Below are positions 8,738 through 17,126 of a stretch of DNA of 64,000 nucleotides, piece after piece. The stretch comes from Woodsholea maritima DSM 17123 (GTDB lineage Bacteria; Pseudomonadota; Alphaproteobacteria; Caulobacterales; Maricaulaceae). Position numbers and translations under genes: made by a program. How positions within the stretch are numbered: position 1 is the stretch's first letter; the number at the start of each line of letters is the position of its first letter. The notes beneath the pieces were generated by a model. The model was not told the DNA's origin, made no database searches, and saw only the letters and a program-made list of their open reading frames with translations. The stretch lies in the NCBI RefSeq assembly GCF_000382325.1, contig NZ_KB908062.1, positions 1 to 64,000 of the forward strand, given 5' to 3'.

Positions 8738-10158
8738 GGCTGAGCCTCTCGTAGAAGCGCGCGGCGAACAAGGCCAAGGGCCAATAGGATGGATAAAAGT
8801 AACCAAATGCCGAGGGAGATGAGTTCGACCCGCATCGTTGTGAGTATGTCCAGGGTTGAGGGGCGGACATTGACAAAATCAGGAATACTCTCCCAAAGAT
8901 CACGACCCGCAGAATAGCTAAACCCTTGATCGCCCGCATGTATCATCATATTGCGGTTCAACATTTCGATTATGGTTCGACGATGAGCTTCGGATTGTTG
9001 AGCGAAGCGAATTTGAGCGGATTGATCGGTTTCTGACAGCGCAGCAGACACGCGTTGAACCGCAAGAAGCGGCGAGGCGAGGGAGAGATAGCGCAAGACC
9101 TGATCTTGAGCCTGATGGGTGTCATAAAGCGCACCATAAAGACGGTCATAGACCGCATTGGCAAATTCTTCATGAGCTTGAAGGATGAGCGCTTCACGAT
9201 CAAAACCGAGGTCTTCAAACCGTTCAGCGCCAAACTCCTCAAGAACTTTTTCCTCTAAAGCCGCAACCGCGGGCCCGCGGGCGTCGCCGGTCCAGAAGGG
9301 GCTTTGCGCTTCTAATTGGATCGTGTTTTTCAGCGCCTGCTCATCCATGTCAGGGTGCAAACTGGCGGCGAGCTGGCCTCCAAGAATGGGAATGATGATG
9401 GCGCTGGCCACCCAGAAGGAAATGGCCGCAGTAAAAGCCGAAGCGGACGTGCGCAGGACGGCAGAAATCGCCACGATAACAAAAGCGAACGCACAAAGCC
9501 CGATAAGATAAACTCCGATTAGGGTGAGCACTCTTAATCCACAGACATCAAGACCTGGGCTCAGCAAAGAGGGACCGAGGGCAATCAGAAAAATGATAAG
9601 GGATAAAAGGGTCACCAGACTGAGAACGCTGCCCGCCTTGCCCGCGACGACTTGTGTTGCCGGAATGCCAATGGCGGCCAGGGCGCGAAGGGTCCCGCGT
9701 TCTCGCTCGCCGGCTAGGGTTTGAAAAAGCAAGACGGCTAAAGCCAGACTGCCAACCACTTGAATGATCCAGGCTGGTGACAAGGCTGCGAAGGGGGTGG
9801 AGATGGCGACATCTTCCACCCGCCTTAGGCTCGTTGGATTTTGGGTATGGGCCTCCATCCAGAAAGCGGCACCGGCAAAATCAAAGACCCCTGGATCAAA
9901 TGCAGAAAGGGCCGGTGTGGGACGAAAGGCATAACGGGCGAAATGAGCCGCGCCATGAGGGTTATTCTCGCCTTGCTCGACCCAGATGTGATGGTCCGAG
10001 TGTTCTGCAAACTGGCGGGCATGATCGTCCGAGCGGGCCCGGTTCCATCCATCCACGCTGGCCGCAAACATAAGCATGAGTAACAACACCGCCAGGGTTA
10101 AGAAGCGTCGATCACGGGAAAATTCACGCAATTCCTTGGTGATAATCGCGGTAATCAT
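8734..10158 (-). CDS. ABC-2 type exporter permease (DUF3526-like), first subunit
   Basis: 474 residues with the same architecture as the following permease: N-terminal KELREFSRDRRFL, first membrane helix (LAVLLLMLMFAASV), a large periplasmic loop, then QTLAGERERGTLRALAAIG before a cluster of membrane helices, and a last helix near the C-terminus. Two similar permeases in tandem imply a heterodimeric channel driven by the upstream ATPase. Start and stop overlap both neighbours by four bases (ATGA), so the three ABC genes are translationally coupled. Substrate cannot be read from sequence. Confidence 0.8.
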   Translation of the reverse strand: MITAIITKELREFSRDRRFLTLAVLLLMLMFAASVDGWNRARSDDHARQFAEHSDHHIWVEQGENNPHGAAHFARYAFRPTPALSAFDPGVFDFAGAAFWMEAHTQNPTSLRRVEDVAISTPFAALSPAWIIQVVGSLALAVLLFQTLAGERERGTLRALAAIGIPATQVVAGKAGSVLSLVTLLSLIIFLIALGPSLLSPGLDVCGLRVLTLIGVYLIGLCAFAFVIVAISAVLRTSASAFTAAISFWVASAIIIPILGGQLAASLHPDMDEQALKNTIQLEAQSPFWTGDARGPAVAALEEKVLEEFGAERFEDLGFDREALILQAHEEFANAVYDRLYGALYDTHQAQDQVLRYLSLASPLLAVQRVSAALSETDQSAQIRFAQQSEAHRRTIIEMLNRNMMIHAGDQGFSYSAGRDLWESIPDFVNVRPSTLDILTTMRVELISLGIWLLLSILLALGLVRRALLREAQP

Positions 10159-10868
10159 GAGGCGACGTCCGCGTGCATATGTTGAAGATAGATCTGTTCA
10201 ATACGGCCCGCATCCAGACCTGTGGGATCAATCATATCCACCAGACGCCCGGCCTTCATGATGCCAATCCGCGAAGCGCTTTCTTTGGCCCGGAATATGT
10301 CATGGGTGGCGATCAAAACGGCGCAGCCTGCGTCATTGAACGTGGTAAGGCGTTGAGTGAAATCACTGGCCGCTTTGGGGTCCAGTCCAGACATGGGCTC
10401 ATCCAGGAGTAAGGCCTTGGCCTTTTTGGCAAAGGCAATGGCCAAGCCCACTTTCTGTCTCATACCTTTGGAGTAAGCACTAACAGGGCGGGTAATATCG
10501 CGCTCTTGCAGGCCGACATCCAACAGCAGAGCTTTTAACTCTGCGCTTGAACGCTTATGCCCAGACAAGCGGTCAAAATAGGCGAGGTTCTCAAGACCGC
10601 TTAAAGACGGATAGAGCGCCACATTTTCAGGAATATAGGCCAGGGCTTGGCGGGTTTTTATACTCTCTTTGATCGGATCACGGCCATCGACACGTACCAC
10701 GCCCTGATCGGGCGCACTAAAGCCAAGCAGAAGATTGATCGTTGTGGTTTTACCCGCCCCATTTGCGCCGAGGAGGCAGACGGTTTCACCCGATGCCACC
10801 TCTAACGTAAGCTCGCTGAGGGCGGTGTGATGACCAAAAGTTTTGGTGACATTTTGAACTGAAAGCAT
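10155..10868 (-). CDS. ABC transporter ATP-binding protein
   Basis: 237 residues with all ABC ATPase motifs: Walker A GANGAGKTT (residues 34-42), signature YSKGMRQKV, Walker B ALLLDEPMSGLDP and the switch His in IATHD. The fold is the CcmA/NosF type that pairs with ABC-2 permeases. ATG 10868 is preferred because the protein then begins MLSVQNVTKTFG, normal for the family, with GGGAAAGG upstream; the longer frame runs into the preceding receptor gene. It follows the TonB receptor by about 20 bases and overlaps the first permease. In Caulobacter, as far as I recall, a Zur-controlled TonB receptor sits near a three-gene ABC transporter (znuGHI); this operon may be equivalent. Confidence 0.88.
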   Translation of the reverse strand: MLSVQNVTKTFGHHTALSELTLEVASGETVCLLGANGAGKTTTINLLLGFSAPDQGVVRVDGRDPIKESIKTRQALAYIPENVALYPSLSGLENLAYFDRLSGHKRSSAELKALLLDVGLQERDITRPVSAYSKGMRQKVGLAIAFAKKAKALLLDEPMSGLDPKAASDFTQRLTTFNDAGCAVLIATHDIFRAKESASRIGIMKAGRLVDMIDPTGLDAGRIEQIYLQHMHADVAS

Positions 10869-10887
10869 AATCGCGCCTTTCCCGAGA

Positions 10888-13095
10888 TTAAAACCGCGCC
10901 CGTAACGTCGCACGGATCTGACGCGGCGTGCCCGGTGTGGCATTGGTGGCGGCGGTGCGAGACCCACCGAACAGATAATAATAATCCTCGTCCAAGAGAT
11001 TGGTGAGCGAGAGGTCCAGGCCTAAGCCCTCAACGGGCAGCTCAAGGCGTGCAGAGGCGTTCAGAAGATTGAAGGCCCCGCCGGACACAGAATTATCCGC
11101 GGTTACAAAATAATCATCATACCCTTCATAGGACGCCGTCAGATTGAGCCAATCCGTGGCCTGGTGTGTGACTTCTGCATAAATAATGTTTTGTGCCACG
11201 CCCTGCGGTGTTTTTCCCGAAAAGTCGATAGTGTTGCCATAAGAGGTGAGAGTGAATTCATCCCATTGTGGGTCCAGATAAGTGTAGTTGATGAGGGTTG
11301 AGGTCTTATCCGATACATTCCAGCGCAAAGACGCCTCTAGGCCGCGGCTAGAATAGAGCTGGCCGGTTGTCGCAATATTTGGGGGGCCGGAGGGATCTGG
11401 ATTATCAACAAAAGTACGGCGATCTTTTTGCTCTAAATAGAAAACAGCAGCTTCCCAGATCAAGCGCCCGTTTGCGCTTTCGCCTTTCCAACCTAACTCA
11501 ACACTATCAATGGTGGTGGGGCGTTCTTCACGGACATATTGCGAGGGTTCCCATTGCCAAACCGGTCCAAAATTGGAGTTAAAGCCGCGACCATAGCTCG
11601 CGTATATCAGGCCCGGACCATAATCATAGGCCAAGGTGGCTTTGGGGGCGAAGGCTCCGGTGCTGCCTGTTGCAACAAGATCCGAAGGCGCTGATCCGAC
11701 GATAGAGAAGTCGGTTTCCCGGTCAAACCAATCATAACGCCCCCCTAGAGTGAGGGTCCAACGCGGCGAAAGTTTGATCTCGTCTTGTAGGAAGATCCCA
11801 TAGAATTGGTTCGTTGTCTCTGCGGCCGAGCGCACATCATTGATGAAACAAGGATGATCGGCATTGGTGACATCCCCTGTAGAGTAATCAATGAGGATGG
11901 CATAAAATTTAAACCCGCATGCAAAATCAAATCCGTTTTGCCCACTCCAAGTATCGCGTTCATCCAGGGTTGCACGTTCGGCACTAAGTCCGGCAATCAA
12001 GGTATGGGTGCCCGAACGATAAGTCGCGGTCGCTTCCGCAAAAAGCACCAGAGCATCATTGGGGGATTTAAACCCATTAACGCCCATGATGGAATTGTCG
12101 GCGTCAAGCTCGAAATAATCGTAGAAATTAAGATTAACTTCGCCGTCATAGTGTCGTATTTGCGCGCGAACATCAAAGCTTAAAGCATCGCTGGCTTGGT
12201 AATTCACCGTCGCGGCACCAATGATCCCCGACATCTCATTGCGGGGCGTACCATAGCCTAGGAAACTGCGCGCGCCGCCCTTTACCTGTAAAACTGTGCC
12301 ATCGGAGAGGGTTGGCAGTGTGCTGGGTATATCCGCTTGGCGATCAAAATAATTGAGATAACCGGTTAAAGTTGTGCGCGGAGAAAGCTGTGTCTGAGCG
12401 CGCAAGAACACATTAAAGGTATCGCGCTGGCTATTATCCCGCCAGCCCTCAAAAGTCTCCGCAGAAAGCGAGGCAAGTAGATGACTGTTCTCACCGACAA
12501 TGGCGCGACTGGCATTGAGCCGATATAGACCATCGCTGCCCACTGTGGCGGCGATTTGGGTTTCATCCTCTTGCGGCGATGTGGTGATGTAATTGACAGC
12601 CCCTGCGATCGCGCCGCGCCCATAAAGCGCCGAAACGGGACCGCGCACGATTTCTACACGGTCAATGGCCGCATAAGGCAAGGCATAGAGCAAAACCTCT
12701 TCATCCGGGCCCACAAAAGGTATGCCGTCAATCATGGCAAGAAAAGTATCATTGCCGTGATTGCCCGTTACCCCGCGGATGGAGATGAATGGAAATTCTT
12801 CTCCATCGCCTTCACCGCGTCGGAAAAATACCCCCGGAACACCGCGAAACTCATCCGTGCCATAGGAAAAACCGCGCGCGTTCAACGTGTCGAAGTCTTG
12901 AACACTGATCGCGACAGGAGCCTCTAACAAGGATTGCTCAAGGCGCGTGCCCGTCACGACAATAATGTCTTCAGGATCAGTATGCTGAGCGGTCTCAGGT
13001 GATGCGGCTTGGGCGAAGGCCCCACCTGTAAGACCACTGAGAAGAATGCCGATTGATGCAGAGCGCATAAAAAATTGACGCAAGAGAACCCCCAT
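10888..13095 (-). CDS. TonB-dependent outer-membrane receptor, possibly zinc-regulated
   Basis: About 735 residues. A signal peptide (MRSASIGILLSGLTGGAFAQA) is followed by a TonB-box-like EDIIVVTGTRLEQ, a plug domain (VEIVRGPVSALYGRGAIAGAVNYITTSP) and a beta-barrel ending in RQIRATLRARF with terminal Phe. It is the first gene of an operon with an ABC transporter. Start is uncertain: ATG 13095, ATG 13068 or a TTG at 13134; the palindrome at 13098-13115 would lie inside the TTG version, so one of the ATGs is preferred. Such receptors import metal complexes, siderophores or other ligands; the Zur-like box in front suggests zinc chelates. Substrate is inference. Confidence 0.85.
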   Translation of the reverse strand: MGVLLRQFFMRSASIGILLSGLTGGAFAQAASPETAQHTDPEDIIVVTGTRLEQSLLEAPVAISVQDFDTLNARGFSYGTDEFRGVPGVFFRRGEGDGEEFPFISIRGVTGNHGNDTFLAMIDGIPFVGPDEEVLLYALPYAAIDRVEIVRGPVSALYGRGAIAGAVNYITTSPQEDETQIAATVGSDGLYRLNASRAIVGENSHLLASLSAETFEGWRDNSQRDTFNVFLRAQTQLSPRTTLTGYLNYFDRQADIPSTLPTLSDGTVLQVKGGARSFLGYGTPRNEMSGIIGAATVNYQASDALSFDVRAQIRHYDGEVNLNFYDYFELDADNSIMGVNGFKSPNDALVLFAEATATYRSGTHTLIAGLSAERATLDERDTWSGQNGFDFACGFKFYAILIDYSTGDVTNADHPCFINDVRSAAETTNQFYGIFLQDEIKLSPRWTLTLGGRYDWFDRETDFSIVGSAPSDLVATGSTGAFAPKATLAYDYGPGLIYASYGRGFNSNFGPVWQWEPSQYVREERPTTIDSVELGWKGESANGRLIWEAAVFYLEQKDRRTFVDNPDPSGPPNIATTGQLYSSRGLEASLRWNVSDKTSTLINYTYLDPQWDEFTLTSYGNTIDFSGKTPQGVAQNIIYAEVTHQATDWLNLTASYEGYDDYFVTADNSVSGGAFNLLNASARLELPVEGLGLDLSLTNLLDEDYYYLFGGSRTAATNATPGTPRQIRATLRARF

Positions 13096-13097
13096 TC

Positions 13098-13115
13098 GCA
13101 ATGTTATCACATTGC
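13098..13115 (-). promoter_or_regulatory. Zur-box-like palindrome upstream of TonB receptor operon
   Basis: The 18-base sequence GCAATGTTATCACATTGC is an inverted repeat whose core ATGTTATCACAT differs by one base from ATGTTATAACAT, the core of Zur operators in proteobacteria. A weaker related element, ATGTTAT...ATAACGAT, lies at 13158-13178. Position just ahead of the first gene of a receptor/transporter operon fits repression by zinc-bound Zur. Confidence 0.5.
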
Positions 13116-13483
13116 ATAGAGGGATTGAGATCAAGTCGCAAGAGGCTTAACCTTACAATGTTATTATACTATAACGATCGAAGGCATGCGAGATTAAAGT
13201 AAGCCCTTGAAGTAATTTAATTATTAACGGCGCCATAAAAGGCAGTTAAGCTTTAACTAAAGGGGAGGGACGCCTTATGAATTATTCTGGAGCGAAGTTA
13301 GCGCCAAAATCATGAGGAAATCGCGAGCTGAATTGCAACAAGCAAATCCGAACCAACGATAGAGGATGTTGCCCCTAACGTGGTGAGCGATTTTGTTTGA
13401 TTGGCATTACAGCTTTTAAAACAATGTTCGCTGGTCCGTTGTACGGTCCCATTATGTGACCATGTCATCCCCTAGCCCCCGCC

Positions 13484-13842
13484 GACTTTCATCGACGGAG
13501 AATTTGGAGATATATTCTTTACCCAAATAAATCTGCAAACATTCCTTCAACCTATCGACCTTACCGCGCTGGCCCCCCAATTCGTGCGCGCGCATCGTCT
13601 AGCTGAGGAAGATTACCCGACAGACTTCGATTTAATGCAGGACATCACCGCCATCGCTCTGTCGAAGCCATAGCGCAATATTGTCTAGGACAAGGCACGA
13701 TACCGCGAGCTTGTCGAAAACAACTTCTGCCGCATCAAGGGCTTTAGGCATATCGTCAAACGATACGACAAGCTCGCAAGAAACGTCTTCTCAGTCGTCG
13801 CCCTGGATATGAATGAGTCAGAAGCCTGGAAAGATTTATAGT
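13484..13842 (+). mobile_element. Degenerate IS5-type transposase remnant, copy A
   Basis: Bases 13693-13810 encode RYRELVENNFCRIKGFRHIVKRYDKLARNVFSVVALD, the C-terminal region of IS5-family DDE transposases. The preceding 200 bases encode an open fragment (FVRAHRLAEEDYPTDFDLMQD) ended by a stop. The whole block recurs inverted at 14600-14960. The rest of 13135-13480 holds no gene I can support. Confidence 0.65.
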
Positions 13843-13914
13843 GTATTATTTAGGGCTTTGTTCACAAAGTATATTACCTTATTCTAATATGGGGTCGCAT
13901 GTTTGGATTTCATA

Positions 13915-14487
13915 ATGCAGTATTTTGTACACCAGTCCTCTATAGTTTCAGAAACGGCAATCATCAATGCGGGAGTGAAGATTTGGCACTTCTCCCACGT
14001 AATGAACAATGCGTACATTGGATGTAATGTTACATTAGGGCAAAATGTAATGATTGGAGAGGGAGTCGTAATTGGTTCTGGGTCAAAAATACAAAATAAC
14101 GTTTCAGTTTACTCTGGAGTTGTTCTTGAAGAAAACGTTTTTTGCGGCCCTTCATGTGTATTTACCAACGTTGCTACACCGCGAGCTTTTATTAATAGAA
14201 AAAGTGAATTTGGGAAAATTCGTGTAAGAAAGGGAGCTACAATTGGGGCCAATGCAACTTTGGTCGCTCCTCGACAGGGTCACTGTCTTGATATAGGGGA
14301 GTTTTCTTTTATTGCTGCGGGTTCAGTTGTTACTCGTGATGTTCCCAATTATGGCCTGGCAATGGGGGTACCTGCTCGACTTTCAGGCTGGGTAAGTCGC
14401 GCTGGAGAAGTTCTAAGAAAAGATCTGAAATGTCCGCGGACACAAGAAGAATATTATCTCAAAAACGGTGTTTTGTTTCCAGCTTAA
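13915..14487 (+). CDS. UDP-sugar N-acetyltransferase, left-handed beta-helix (WbpD/WlbB-like)
   Basis: 190 residues of hexapeptide repeats (GVKIWHFSHVM, IGCNVTLGQNVMIGEGVVIGSGSKIQNNVSVYSGV, GATIGANATLV), the signature of left-handed beta-helix acyltransferases. The pattern VFTNVATPRAFINRKSEF is typical of WbpD/WlbB enzymes, which acetylate the 3-amino group of UDP-2-acetamido-3-amino-glucuronate in O-antigen sugar synthesis; they use acetyl-CoA. ATG 13915 is chosen over an in-frame TTG at 13903 because the family starts MxxYFVHxSSIV. The gene is AT-rich compared with its replicon neighbours and lies between two inverted IS5 remnants, so it was probably moved here. The UDP-GlcNAc dehydrogenase at 28914-30239 would supply an earlier step; other pathway enzymes are not in the window. 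Confidence 0.82.
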   Translation: MQYFVHQSSIVSETAIINAGVKIWHFSHVMNNAYIGCNVTLGQNVMIGEGVVIGSGSKIQNNVSVYSGVVLEENVFCGPSCVFTNVATPRAFINRKSEFGKIRVRKGATIGANATLVAPRQGHCLDIGEFSFIAAGSVVTRDVPNYGLAMGVPARLSGWVSRAGEVLRKDLKCPRTQEEYYLKNGVLFPA

Positions 14488-14599
14488 AATAATGTTAGCC
14501 ACATTTTGAAGCAATAAAGTCTAGCAATGATTATGCAATGCTACTATTGTCAGTCATTGTAGAATAATCCAAATCCTTTTCTTGAACAGAACTTCCGCA

Positions 14600-14960
14600 T
14601 GGTGCCTCCTAGGCGCCAGCCTCATTCATATCGAGGAGGCGATGAGGATGGAGTGCGCGAGGGTTGAGAGGAAGTTTCTCACGAGCTTTGGCAACGCGCC
14701 TAAAGCCCTTGGCGTTTTCGGCAAGCTCACGGTATCGCGCCCTGTCCTAGACAATATTGCGCTATGGCTTCGACAGAGCGCTGGCGGTGATGTCCTGCAT
14801 TAAATCGAAGTCTGTCGAGCAATCTTCCTCAGCCAGACGATGCGCGCGCACGAATTGGGGTGCCAGCGCGGTAAGGTCGAGAGGTTGAAGGAATGTTTGC
14901 AGATTTATTTGAGTAAAGAATATATCTCCAAATTCTTCGTCGATGAAATTCGGCGAGGGC
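14600..14960 (-). mobile_element. Degenerate IS5-type transposase remnant, copy B (inverted)
   Basis: Reverse complement matches copy A (13484-13842) over its length, including the coding fragment FVRAHRLAEEDCSTDFDLMQD and the stop near CGCAATATTGTCTAGGACA, but with an internal deletion around the ENNFCRIK segment and more decay. Copies A and B face each other across the acetyltransferase gene. About 14488-14600 and 14960-15120 hold nothing else recognisable. Confidence 0.62.
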
Positions 14961-15122
14961 TTGGGCGTGATCATCCGCATGATTGCGGTTCGTCACCGCT
15001 AGATTGATTGCTCGCCTAATATATATTATGATAAATACCTGGCCCTTCACTTCTTATTAATGTTAGCTTTCACCTTTGTTAAGAAGCAAGAGTGTAGATC
15101 AAAAGATACCCCCCTAGTTTAT

Positions 15123-15462
15123 CGCCTCTGTGGCTGCCGTGAAAGCCTAGTCGTCGGCGACCCCTTTCAGGTCAAGTGCGTTCACGTTGTCTATCTCTAT
15201 GCGCCACTGTCGCTACAAACCCTTTGTCATCGCTCTGAACATTGGGTCATCATTAAAAGAACGGCCAAAGTCACCGTCGATGATACCATCTCACTCTTGA
15301 GCTAAAATCAGCCCGTCTAAATCCCTACTGGAGCCGTTTACCGGCTCGAAAACCCTGAGAAAGTACCTGTTGTTTTCATTGTGGTGCAAACTGGATCTTA
15401 TGTTGTTGAAAATGATATGGTCCGCTAAGAAGACAAGTACGCGCGCATCCCGCTTCAATAAG
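15123..15462 (+). pseudogene. manC fragment (C-terminal isomerase cupin), decayed
   Basis: Translation gives SLVVGDPFQVK, SLQTLCHRSEHWV, TAKVTVDD and VQTGSYVVENDMVR, parallel to the C-terminus of the intact manC at 17127-18551 (SLVIGERFQVK, HFHRSEHWIVVEG, VQTGTYVGEDDIVR). In-frame stops at 15303, 15319 and 15426 and no N-terminal domain show it is dead. It lies just upstream of repA and marks an earlier duplication or rearrangement. Confidence 0.85.
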
Positions 15463-15527
15463 TTTAAGACAATATAACGCCACGCGCGCCCCTTAACCCT
15501 TCCTTAACCTTGGTGTGGATTCCTATA

Positions 15528-15566
15528 TGTGAGCCGGAACCCCGATATTATCGGATTTTCCTCACA
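15528..15566 (+). promoter_or_regulatory. Inverted iteron pair upstream of repA (autoregulatory operator)
   Basis: TGTGAGCCGGAACCCCGA (15528-15545) faces TCGGATTTTCCTCACA (15551-15566) across TATTA. Both arms match the iterons downstream of repA (such as TGTGAGCAAACCCCGA). Inverted half-iterons in front of rep genes usually bind Rep dimers and repress the gene; this is inferred here. Confidence 0.7.
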
Positions 15567-15649
15567 CTAATAAGAACTTGGCTTTCAGATATCCTCGTCC
15601 CGCAGAATCGGATTATGATCCAGCTAAGTTTTGCGCGGAGCGTACAGAC

Positions 15650-16522
15650 ATGTCGGACTTAAAGGCCCATCAGCCGGATTTCTTTTTACCGGTCTACACC
15701 CCCGGTCGCTCCCTGCGCGATGATCAGGACTTTATGTCCTTGCCGTTCTTTGCCTCTGAAAAAGGTCCCGCGATCTTTTACATGGAAGCCAAGATCGCGA
15801 CCAAACATGTCACGCAATTTGTCCGCGTGAAAGGCAACCAGGATGGCATTGCCACCATGTGGGACAAGCGCTTGTTGGTCTATATCCAGACCTTGATCCT
15901 GCAAACCATGAATGATGGTCAGCCCGTCAGTCGCAAAGTCACCTTCGCCCCCTATGATTTCTTCAAGGCGATTGGTTCAGCCACGGGCAAGAATGAGTAT
16001 GATCGCTTCAAAGCCTCGTTAAAGCGCCTCAAAGGGACTACGGTTGAAAGCGATACCCAAGCGCAAAATATGAGCGCGCTAACCGGGGTCGGCTTTATCG
16101 ATAGCTATCAATTCCGTGAACGCAATACCGCCAATGGTAAGCGCAATGCCGGGGTTACAATCGTCTTATCGGAATGGTTGTTTTTGAAATTTACCGAGGA
16201 AGGTAAAGCCCTCGCGGTGCATCCCGATTATTTCAAGCTCACCTCCGGCATTGAAATGCGCATCTATGAGCTATGCCGGAAATTTGTCGGCCATCAGGCC
16301 CATCCTATTCGTATGAATCTGGAGCTCTTCCATCTTCGGGTGAATGGCGGGCGTGGGCGCTCTCTTGATATGAAATACGCCATCAACCGGGTTCATAAAA
16401 AGGGCGGCATTCTGGGCTATGACATTGAGGTTGAGCCTCATAAGCCCCGCACACCTGCCAGCCGGGTCATGGTACGCATGAGCAAAATCACCGGCCCGTC
16501 TCGGCTCTTGAGTTTTGATTAA
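15650..16522 (+). CDS. repA: Plasmid replication initiator RepA (RPA family)
   Basis: 290 residues from ATG 15650 (GGAG nine bases upstream); a TTG at 15578 would add 24 residues but lies close to the inverted iterons. Characteristic segments are DFFLPVYTPGRSLRDDQDFMSLPFFA, MWDKRLLVYIQTLI, FAPYDFFKAIG, YDRFKASLKRLKGTTVES, GIEMRIYELCRKFVG and MKYAINRVHKKGGIL, as in RPA-type initiators common on alphaproteobacterial plasmids. The product binds iterons and opens the origin. A block of about a dozen iterons follows the stop codon, and an inverted iteron pair precedes the gene, so RepA probably represses its own transcription. Its presence indicates that this window belongs to, or has absorbed, a plasmid-type replicon. 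Confidence 0.9.
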   Translation: MSDLKAHQPDFFLPVYTPGRSLRDDQDFMSLPFFASEKGPAIFYMEAKIATKHVTQFVRVKGNQDGIATMWDKRLLVYIQTLILQTMNDGQPVSRKVTFAPYDFFKAIGSATGKNEYDRFKASLKRLKGTTVESDTQAQNMSALTGVGFIDSYQFRERNTANGKRNAGVTIVLSEWLFLKFTEEGKALAVHPDYFKLTSGIEMRIYELCRKFVGHQAHPIRMNLELFHLRVNGGRGRSLDMKYAINRVHKKGGILGYDIEVEPHKPRTPASRVMVRMSKITGPSRLLSFD

Positions 16523-16561
16523 GCGCACGTCCCCTCACCTGCGTTGACCAAACGAATCGAA

Positions 16562-17052
16562 CGTGACCAAACCCCGATGAATATTACACCTCCCTCAAGT
16601 GCGTGAGCATAACCCGATAGAGGTCACGGAACGTTCTAAGTACACGCTGAGTTAAACGCGCAAGGTCACAAATGTGAGCAAACCCCGAGAGCAAGCCTTT
16701 ATATCGGGGTTCCCTCACAAAAAAGAGCTTCCAAACAAGTCGAGTTTCCCCCCTTTTCCCTTCGTGATCGGGGTAACGCCACAAAACCTTTTGAGAGGCT
16801 CGGGTTTTCCTCATCTTCAATCAGGGTTTTATCACATTTAGCCCTTCCCTCATCACCGTCGAAGGGTAATCATCAGGGTTTCTACTCATAGCAGTAGGGG
16901 TAATCTCACACTCCCTTTCAGGGTTTTATCACAAAGGGATCGGGAAACGCTCACTTACTTTGCCCAGAACGCATTGAAATAAAAAATGATTTCAGACCGT
17001 AACTTTGTTAAACAGTTCGATTTAAATCATTAACATTAATCTGCTATCCACA
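16562..17052 (+). other. Iteron-based replication origin (oriV)
   Basis: Iterons of the form TCGGGGTTTNCCTCACA occur at 16562-16577, 16603-16617 and 16673-16688 in one orientation (GTGAGCAAACCCCGA), and at 16704-16719, 16768-16783, 16800-16815, 16821-16836, 16873-16890, 16895-16910, 16918-16933 and 16940-16954 in the other. An AT-rich stretch (about 16975-17040) follows, then CTATCCACA (17044-17052), one mismatch from a DnaA box. This is the standard layout of a Rep-controlled origin. There is no gene in 16523-17126. Confidence 0.85.
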
Positions 17053-17126
17053 ATCGATTGGTATGTGAAAGTTTCCAAACTTTTCAAATTCACTTATAAG
17101 CCATTCAACTCACTCGGAGAGGCCTC

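Noticed and set aside
13158-13178. Second Zur box
   Set aside because: Half sites resemble Zur arms, but the spacing is six bases instead of about three; kept only as a weak related element.
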